From Acidimicrobiales bacterium (GTDB taxonomy: Bacteria; Actinomycetota; Acidimicrobiia; Acidimicrobiales; SZUA-35), in assembly GCA_041394265.1 (NCBI GenBank), contig JAWKIO010000005.1, positions 4,216,001-4,280,000 of the forward strand: DNA of 64,000 nt. The letters are read 5' to 3'. Within the stretch, counting starts at the first letter, position 1, and every line of letters starts with the position of its first letter. Below are positions 59,088-64,000 of the stretch, one piece after another. The notes beneath the pieces were generated by a model, which ran no database searches, was not told the origin of the DNA, and saw only the letters and a list, made by a program, of their open reading frames with translations. The position numbers were made by a program, and so were the translations under genes.

Positions 59088-59846
59088 ATGGTCGACTCAC
59101 CCCGCCCCGTCATGCTCATCACCGGCGCCAGCCGAGGCATCGGCGCTGCCGCTGCCGTGCAGGCAGCCACTGCCGGCTATGACCTCTGCTTGGGGTATCG
59201 CAGCGATCACGAGTCGATGCGCTCGGTGGCTGACGACGCCGAAGCGGCAGGTGCGCGAGTCGTCACCGTCGCCGGAGACATCGCCACGGAGGCCACCGTG
59301 ATCGACCTGTTCAGCGCAGCCCGGGACACGTTCGGCCGGCTCGACTCCGTGGTGATCAATGCCGGTGTGGTCGCACCGATCGACCGGGTCGAGAACTTCA
59401 CCGTCGAGCGCTTGCGGTCGGTCTTCGAAACGAACGTGATCGGCGCCTTTCTCTGTGCACGCGAGGCGGTGCGGGCCATGTCGACCAAGCGAGGCGGGAG
59501 CGGGGGCACCATCGTCGTGGTGTCGTCCGCGGCCTCCTACCTGGGAAGTCCCGACGAGTTCGTCGACTACGCGGCGTCGAAGGGGGCCACCGACACCCTC
59601 ACGATCGGGCTCGCCAAAGAAGTGGCGAACGAGGGGATCCGGGTGAACGCCGTTCGTCCCGGGCTGATCGACACCGACATCCACGCCAGCGCGGGCCGTC
59701 CGGACCGGGTGGCGGCGCTGGCGCCGAACATCCCGATGCAACGAGGCGGCACCGCCGATGAGGTGGCCGACGTGATCATGTGGCTCGCCTCGGAACGTTC
59801 GACGTACGTGACGGGCGCGCTCGTCAATGCGAGCGGCGGACGCTGA
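59088..59846 (+). CDS. Short-chain dehydrogenase/reductase
   Basis: A 252-aa classical SDR. The cofactor loop TGASRGIGAA (about 9-18), NAG in VVINAGVV, the catalytic Ser in VVSSAASYLG and the YAASKG motif (Tyr and Lys) are intact. The C-terminus YVTGALVNASGGR is typical of FabG-like members. Glucose/3-oxoacyl reductases share this pattern, so the substrate stays open. ATG at 59088 follows a TAGGGT box. Confidence 0.93.
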   Translation: MVDSPRPVMLITGASRGIGAAAAVQAATAGYDLCLGYRSDHESMRSVADDAEAAGARVVTVAGDIATEATVIDLFSAARDTFGRLDSVVINAGVVAPIDRVENFTVERLRSVFETNVIGAFLCAREAVRAMSTKRGGSGGTIVVVSSAASYLGSPDEFVDYAASKGATDTLTIGLAKEVANEGIRVNAVRPGLIDTDIHASAGRPDRVAALAPNIPMQRGGTADEVADVIMWLASERSTYVTGALVNASGGR

Positions 59847-59879
59847 ACTCGCTGGGTCTAGCGGCGACTCGGTAGCCGC

Positions 59880-60443
59880 TCAGATCTCGTCGAGCCAGAT
59901 GGGGGAGCGGTCGAGCACCCACTCGCTGACGGCGAGGCAACGATCGAACACGTCGCACAGGTCTTCCTGGCGCAGGTAGACGTCGGCCATGTCGAGGTCG
60001 ACCTTGGCGGTGATCGAGAGCGTGCGGATCGGTGCGTCGGTGACCGACATGGTGGAGTCGATGGCCGCGATCTCGAGCGGAAGGTCGGGTCCACCGATGC
60101 CTGCCAGCTCGGTGGCGAGCAGCAGCAGATCGGGGCCCTTCGGAAGCGGGGGGAGCGCCCAGTTGAAGATCAAGGGGAACAGGTAGCCGCGAGGCGGGTC
60201 CTCGGGCTCGTTCTCTTCGATCATCTTGTCCTCGAAGCTCAACATCGTGCGGGGATCGAGCTCGACCGCGAGATGAAGATCGAGTGGGCCGCCGCACGCC
60301 CGCTCGGGGTGGAGGTCGACCTCCCACACCTGACGCAACGAGTAGGTCTCGACGAAGTGGCGCTCGTCGTGCACATGGAAGCCGTGATCGGCCGCATGTT
60401 CCTTCATCTCGGCGACGAAGCCGGGCATGTCGATGATCGCCAT
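59880..60443 (-). CDS. Uncharacterised protein
   Basis: A 187-aa soluble acidic protein that I do not recognise. It starts MAIIDMPGF at ATG 60443. It contains HDERHFVETYSLRQVWEVDLHPERACGGPLD, followed by DLHLAVELDPRTMLSFEDK, and a C-terminal half with paired beta-strand-like stretches (RTLSITAKVDLDMADVYLR). No membrane segment, signal peptide or catalytic motif is evident. Actinobacterial homologues probably exist, because the composition and codon use match its neighbours. The convergent SDR gene ends 33 bp from its stop. An open extension upstream runs through the short tandem repeats and is not part of the gene. Confidence 0.65.
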   Translation of the reverse strand: MAIIDMPGFVAEMKEHAADHGFHVHDERHFVETYSLRQVWEVDLHPERACGGPLDLHLAVELDPRTMLSFEDKMIEENEPEDPPRGYLFPLIFNWALPPLPKGPDLLLLATELAGIGGPDLPLEIAAIDSTMSVTDAPIRTLSITAKVDLDMADVYLRQEDLCDVFDRCLAVSEWVLDRSPIWLDEI

Positions 60444-60506
60444 TGGACTCCAGTATCGAAAAACCGTGGGCCAGAAGCCTGCCAGAGATTTCGACCGATG
60501 CCACGG

Positions 60507-60645
60507 TGTGCCCTTCGGGCACCCCGTGTGCCCTTCGGGCACCCCGAGTTGTTCGCTGAGGCTCACGTGTGCCCTTCGGGCACCCCGAGTTGTTCGCCGG
60601 GGCTCACAACTCGACAACTCGCCAACTCGCCAGCTCGCCGACTCG
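60507..60645 (+). repeat. Tandem 41-bp repeats with palindromic half and CAACTCGC run
   Basis: GTGTGCCCTTCGGGCACCCC occurs at 60507, 60527 and 60568. The second and third copies are each followed by a 21-bp GAGTTGTTCGC-N-GAGGCTCAC-like half, giving two adjacent 41-bp units (60527-60567, 60568-60608). Each unit holds the hairpin GTGCCC-TTC-GGGCAC. A run of CAACTCGC-like 9-mers follows to 60645. Confidence 0.85.
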
Positions 60646-60687
60646 TGCTTGAGGCGGTCGCTTGCCGTGGTGATGGGATGGCGCTGG

Positions 60688-60693
60688 TAGCGT
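60688..60693 (+). promoter_or_regulatory. TAGCGT -10-like box for the IMPase-family gene
   Basis: TAGCGT ends seven bases before GTG 60701, with no Shine-Dalgarno. Confidence 0.4.
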
Positions 60694-60700
60694 CGCCGCC

Positions 60701-61489
60701 GTGGATCCGACGATCATGCTCGAACGATTCGACACGCTCGCCGACGAACTGCGGCGACGCCTCGACGAGCTCGATGATTGGGGCCTGTCGGGGAACCGAC
60801 CGGGGCAATACGTGCACGACGTGGTAGCCGACGAGTTGCTTTTGCCCGCATTGCTCGGCGACGGGTTTGCCGTGCTGACCGAGGAGTCCGGCCTCGTTGC
60901 TGCTGCGGCCGGTGGCAACGGCATCACGGTCGTGGTCGATCCGATCGATGGGTCCACCAACGCCTCGCATCGCCTGCCCTGGTATGCAACGAGTCTGTGC
61001 GCCGTCGACGCCGACGGGCCGCTCGTGGCGCATGTGAGCAACCTCGCCACCGGCGAGCGGTTTCGTGCCATCCGTGGCGAGGGAGTGGTGGCCGACCGAG
61101 CCGTCGGCGGACGCGTGGCAACCGGCCCGAGTGCGATCGAGCGACTCGACCAGGCGATCGTGGCGTTCTCCGGTTTGCCGCCCGAGCACGGCGGCTGGCG
61201 TCAGTACCGGGCCTACGGCGCGTTCGCCCTCGACCTGTGCGCTGTGGCCACGGGATCGTTCGATGCCTGTGCCGACGTCGACCGGGCGCACGGGGTCTGG
61301 GACTATCTCGGAGGGATGCTGATCTGCGCCGAAGCCGAGGTGCCCGTGGTCGATGCGTTCGGTGACGACCTCGTCGTCATCGACCATGACGCCCGGCGGG
61401 CTCCGGTCGCGGCGGCGACCCCCGAGCTGCTAGCGGAGGTCGTCGCCATGCGCCGACGGTGGGGGAGCGAAGGCGGTGCTCCCCGCTAG
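60701..61489 (+). CDS. Inositol monophosphatase family protein
   Basis: A 262-aa Mg2+-dependent phosphatase of the IMPase/CysQ/FBPase superfamily. The N-terminal metal site is TEESGLV, the central motif DPIDGSTNASH holds the metal-binding Asp pair, and the C-terminal motif DVDRAHGVWDYLGGMLICAEA corresponds to the family WDxAAG region. Substrates in the superfamily include inositol phosphate, PAP and histidinol phosphate; this gene cannot be assigned further. The start is GTG at 60701 after TAGCGT. tRNA-Val begins 15 bp after its stop. Confidence 0.9.
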   Translation: MDPTIMLERFDTLADELRRRLDELDDWGLSGNRPGQYVHDVVADELLLPALLGDGFAVLTEESGLVAAAAGGNGITVVVDPIDGSTNASHRLPWYATSLCAVDADGPLVAHVSNLATGERFRAIRGEGVVADRAVGGRVATGPSAIERLDQAIVAFSGLPPEHGGWRQYRAYGAFALDLCAVATGSFDACADVDRAHGVWDYLGGMLICAEAEVPVVDAFGDDLVVIDHDARRAPVAAATPELLAEVVAMRRRWGSEGGAPR

Positions 61490-61504
61490 GCTCGCCATCC
61501 GCAC

Positions 61505-61578
61505 GGGCGTTTAGCTCAGTTGGCTAGAGCGCCTCCCTTACAAGGAGGATGTCGGGGGTTCGAGTCCCTCAACGCCCA
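61505..61578 (+). tRNA. tRNA-Val (anticodon TAC), integration site
   Basis: A 74-nt cloverleaf. GGGCGTT pairs with AACGCCC; the anticodon stem CCTCC/GGAGG encloses loop CTTACAA with TAC. Discriminator A is followed by CCA at 61579-61581, the only one of the three tRNAs here with an encoded CCA. The recombinase gene ends inside this tRNA on the other strand, marking the edge of an integrated element. Confidence 0.95.
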
Positions 61579-63265
61579 CCAAAATGTCGTATTTCAAACC
61601 CCGTCGCGGAAGCGTCGGGGTTTGTTCGTTTCCGACCCCTGCGCCGACCAGTTCACGATCCTCGCTCCACTCTCGGTAGAGAGCTTCCAGCTCTCGCTCG
61701 ATGAAGTCGGGATCGGCGTTGAGCACGTGGGCGTGGTCACGAGCAGCTTCGATGACCTCCGAGCTGAGTAGCAGCTCGAAGGGTTCGCTGAACTCGCTGG
61801 TGACTCCACCTTCGTCGTCGACATAGATCTTCTTGAAGATCGCCTGGTTCATCTGGCGTCGGATCGTTGGGCCGGCGTCTCGGTAGGCGGCCGCCCAGTT
61901 CTCGGCGAGGGCGAGGGCCTGGTTCAGGTTGGCCTCGACCTCCTCGAAGTGCAGCGAGGTCGCACGGAGACGATCGTCGATGGCGGCCAGCTCCGTCTCG
62001 ATGCGCTTCTGCTCCTTCTTCATCAGGTCGAGTGGCACGGCGTCGGCGTAGTGGGCCTGCAACAACTTGGCCTGCTCGTCGAGCAGCTGGGTCTTTCTGC
62101 GCTCTTGGACGTCGCGCTCCCGCTCTGCAGAGGTCTGCTGGAGGAGCATTTCGTCGAGGATCAGGTCATGAAGCTGGGCGAGCATTTCGGCGGAGGGCTG
62201 AACCGTCTCGTAGTGGTCCTCGACCTGTCGCTCGATGGTGTCGATCAGGACAGCACGCTGCGAGCATTCGGTGCGCTTCTGCTGGCGCCCGAGGCAGATG
62301 AAATACGGGTAGACCTTGCCTCTCCGTCCCCGGTTGTTGGACACGAGTAGCCGCGATCCGCAGTCGCCGCAGTAGACGGTGCCCTTGAGGTAGTGCGGGT
62401 GCTTGCGCTGCTTCTCACCCGCTCGGCCCTTGGCCTGGAGCGTCTCCTGGACCTTCTCCCAAGTCGCCTCGGACACCAGTGGTTCGTGGTTGCCTGGGTA
62501 GGTGATGCCCTTGTAGCGAACGAGACCCTTGTAATAGGGGTGTGTGAGCAGGCGATGGAAGTGCGAGAGGCGCAGCGGCTTGCTCGGCGTCTTCGGGCCG
62601 GGCGTGGTGTCGAGGCCTCGTTCGGTCAGCTCGGCCAGGAGGTCACGGAGGTTGATGCCGCCCTCGGCGTATTGCTCGAAGGCGTACTTCATCAGAGGGC
62701 CACGTACTGGATCGATCTCCACGGTGCGGACCTCTTGGCCGTTCTCGATCCTGCGGACGTTGAGGTAGCCAGTTGGGGCCTTGCCGACGGTGCCACCAGT
62801 CTTGGCCTTTTGAAGCGATCCCTTCTTGACTTCGTTGGCGAGGTTGGCTGAGTAGAACTCGGCGATCGAACTCATGATGCCGTGCAGCAGGATGCCGCTC
62901 GGAGTCTCGTCGATGCTCTCGGTGCAGCTCACGAGGGTGGCGCCGGCCCTCTGGATGACGAGGTTGATCTCGACGTCGTCGGCTCGGTTGCGGGCGAGTC
63001 GGTCGATCTTGTGGACGATCACGTAGGTGGCCGGCTCCTCGATGAGGTGGCCGAGCATCCTCTGGAGTTCGGGTCGGGCGCTGGAGCGTGCGCTCTCGCC
63101 TCGATCGACGAACTCCTCGATGACGACTGCTCCGAGGGCCTCTGCCTTGCGACGACAGGCTTCACGCTGCGCCGGGATGGAGAATCCTTCGCCGTCCCCT
63201 CCGCGCTCGGCCTGTTCCTTCGTGGACACCCGTAGGTAGATGACGGCGGTCGGTTGCTCACTCAT
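61538..63265 (-). CDS. Large serine recombinase (integrase)
   Basis: A 575-aa site-specific recombinase. The catalytic domain starts YLRVSTKEQ, with nucleophile Ser14, and continues with KIDRLARNRAD. A recombinase domain (PTGYLNV..., DLLAELTERG), a zinc ribbon (GTVYCGDCGSRLL with a later CLG and ECS) and a long coiled coil (about 400-490) follow. It would integrate and excise the element. The stop codon falls inside tRNA-Val, so the last ~13 codons are antisense tRNA (GVEGLEPPTSSL). Serine integrases less often use tRNA genes than tyrosine integrases do. ATG at 63265 overlaps the end of the immA-like gene by four bases. Confidence 0.93.
   Translation of the reverse strand: MSEQPTAVIYLRVSTKEQAERGGDGEGFSIPAQREACRRKAEALGAVVIEEFVDRGESARSSARPELQRMLGHLIEEPATYVIVHKIDRLARNRADDVEINLVIQRAGATLVSCTESIDETPSGILLHGIMSSIAEFYSANLANEVKKGSLQKAKTGGTVGKAPTGYLNVRRIENGQEVRTVEIDPVRGPLMKYAFEQYAEGGINLRDLLAELTERGLDTTPGPKTPSKPLRLSHFHRLLTHPYYKGLVRYKGITYPGNHEPLVSEATWEKVQETLQAKGRAGEKQRKHPHYLKGTVYCGDCGSRLLVSNNRGRRGKVYPYFICLGRQQKRTECSQRAVLIDTIERQVEDHYETVQPSAEMLAQLHDLILDEMLLQQTSAERERDVQERRKTQLLDEQAKLLQAHYADAVPLDLMKKEQKRIETELAAIDDRLRATSLHFEEVEANLNQALALAENWAAAYRDAGPTIRRQMNQAIFKKIYVDDEGGVTSEFSEPFELLLSSEVIEAARDHAHVLNADPDFIERELEALYREWSEDRELVGAGVGNEQTPTLPRRGLKYDILVGVEGLEPPTSSL
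61565..61590. other. Probable attachment-site region at the tRNA-Val 3' end
   Basis: The 3' part of tRNA-Val, its CCA and the following bases form the boundary between chromosome and the recombinase-bearing element. The exact core is not visible, because the second att copy lies outside the window. Confidence 0.5.
61596..61623 (+). terminator. Hairpin downstream of tRNA-Val, inside the recombinase 3' end
   Basis: AAACCCCG...CGGGGTTT with inner CGC/GCG, a GGAA loop and one mismatch, ending in a short T-run. It can terminate tRNA-Val transcription and also lies within the recombinase coding frame. Confidence 0.7.
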
Positions 63266-63885
63266 GTGGCCAGCTCCAAGGTTCGTGGCAGGACTCGCCG
63301 GTAGGCGTGCCGGCTACAGCGGCAGCGCTCGGGTTCGTCGAGGACGCCGAGTTGGTCGAGTCGGTACTTCATCGCTGCTGGTGAGACACCGAACATCTTG
63401 GCCATCGATGTCGGGGTCCGAGGCCCTTGGCCCCAGTGGCGCTTCACGTAGAGCTTGGGCATGAGGACACATGCCGCGAAGTAGTCAGCTGCTTGTTCGG
63501 CTGCGGGGTCGTTTCGTCGGGCGTCGGCGCCGTAGAGCCGGTCTTGCGTCGTGTGGTCGACGATGTGCTTGAACTCGTGCACCAGGCTGAAGCGTTGACG
63601 GGTCGGCGCCTCTGTGGCGTTGAGCACGATGACCCAAGTCGAGCCGTTCCAGAAGGCCATGCCGCTGCTGGGCAGGTCGGCGTCGTACTCGATCCGGATG
63701 CGAGGCAGGTCCAGTGCTTCGGTCGGGAAGCGGGCTTCGTCGATGCCGAGGTGCTGCCGCAGGCGGGAGGCCTGCAGTTCGGCTACCTGAAGAGCTTCAC
63801 GCTGGCTCACCGTTCGGTGCGGAACGAGGCCGCGGAGGAGGGTCAGCGTGCCTCGGTGGTTGATGTTGATGCTGGGCGTTGGCAT
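63262..63885 (-). CDS. ImmA/IrrE-family metallopeptidase
   Basis: A 207-aa protein with the zinc-peptidase motif HEFKHIVDH and the downstream acidic ligand region AAEQAADYFAACVLMP. In ICEBs1 and phages, ImmA cleaves the ImmR repressor in response to damage or signals and so induces excision; here it is coupled by a 4-bp overlap to the recombinase, which fits that role. The C-terminal ~50 residues include a helix-turn-helix-like stretch (TSMAKMFGVSPAAMKYRLDQLG) and a Cys/Arg-rich tail. ATG 63885 is preceded by AAGGAGG at the usual distance. No cognate repressor is inside the window. Confidence 0.9.
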   Translation of the reverse strand: MPTPSININHRGTLTLLRGLVPHRTVSQREALQVAELQASRLRQHLGIDEARFPTEALDLPRIRIEYDADLPSSGMAFWNGSTWVIVLNATEAPTRQRFSLVHEFKHIVDHTTQDRLYGADARRNDPAAEQAADYFAACVLMPKLYVKRHWGQGPRTPTSMAKMFGVSPAAMKYRLDQLGVLDEPERCRCSRHAYRRVLPRTLELAT

Positions 63886-63911
63886 GTGGCTCCTCCTTTC
63901 AGTGAGTTAGT

Positions 63912-64000
63912 TCATGGGATTTCGTCTTCGCCGGGAGCGGGACTTTCGAGGGTCACGCCATGCTTACGAGCGAGGCGGGTGACGTACTTCTCGATCTGCT
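63912..64000 (-). CDS. Partial gene, C-terminal end only
   Basis: The last 29 codons of a minus-strand gene entering from beyond the window edge: QIEKYVTRLARKHGV, then an acidic tail ending EDEIP. Too little is present to name it. It lies 26 bases upstream of the immA-like start and is probably in the same operon of the integrated element; an ImmR-like regulator or a small helper would be the position-based guess. Confidence 0.55.
   Translation of the reverse strand, partial: QIEKYVTRLARKHGVTLESPAPGEDEIP

Noticed and set aside
61505..61578. The GVEGLEPPTSSL end of the recombinase taken as a protein motif
   Set aside because: It is antisense translation of tRNA-Val; such Glu-Pro-Pro-Thr-Ser strings are a common artefact of reading tRNA genes backwards.

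Overview
The window is GC-rich, densely coded chromosomal DNA from a bacterium of the phylum Actinomycetota. The class Acidimicrobiia (Ilumatobacter-like) is my best guess. The evidence is a BldD-type regulator, a sigma-70 factor with a short N-terminus, many acyl-CoA dehydrogenases with linked APH-fold phosphotransferases, a WS/DGAT acyltransferase, and frequent TAGNNT boxes placed directly before start codons that lack a Shine-Dalgarno. Most of it is ordinary chromosome. The last ~2.5 kb is the edge of an integrated element at a tRNA-Val gene.

Layout. 1-5.8 kb: BldD-like c-di-GMP-type regulator, a membrane pseudokinase, then the conserved phoH-ybeY-corC-era cluster. 5.8-10.4 kb: one giant membrane protein joining a cytoplasmic HD-GYP domain to a long extracellular adhesin-like region. 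10.5-23.6 kb: housekeeping genes (a PlsY-like membrane protein, dinG, uppS, recO, an RDD protein, glyS, a divergent pyruvate phosphate dikinase, dnaG, rpoD, tRNA-Asn). 23.8-30.7 kb: a CoA-transferase, APH-fold phosphotransferase, tRNA-Ile2, an uncharacterised protein, a repeat mosaic, and a broken, rearranged oligopeptide ABC transporter locus with one intact oppD. 30.7-39.5 kb: an RlmI-type methyltransferase, a secreted propeller/FN3 protein, acyl-CoA dehydrogenase, cytochrome P450, and an orphan form-II CoxL-type molybdenum hydroxylase. 39.6-46.3 kb: PAS histidine kinase plus response regulator, selO with a degenerate GGDEF partner, and a membrane diguanylate cyclase carrying 16 extracellular DPY pentapeptides. 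46.4-61.5 kb: two acyl-CoA dehydrogenases, a phosphatase lacking its catalytic cysteine, APH-fold phosphotransferase-galM, an ABC-2 exporter trio, rhodanese, lipase plus WS/DGAT, small oxidoreductases and an inositol-monophosphatase-family gene. 61.5-64 kb: tRNA-Val, a large serine recombinase ending inside that tRNA on the opposite strand, an ImmA/IrrE peptidase and a partial gene.

Two themes link the genes. The first is cyclic-di-GMP: a synthase (GGEEF with an I-site), a degrading enzyme (HD-GYP) and a candidate receptor (RxD-x8-RQDD in the BldD-like protein) all occur here, and both enzymes have unusual extracellular parts. The second is lipid or steroid-type metabolism: acyl-CoA dehydrogenases, P450, CoA-transferase, acyltransferase and APH-fold kinases. 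Several proteins look catalytically altered: the pseudokinase, the Cys-to-Ala phosphatase, the degenerate GGDEF, the PPDK with a changed ATP-binding half, and the PlsY-like protein.
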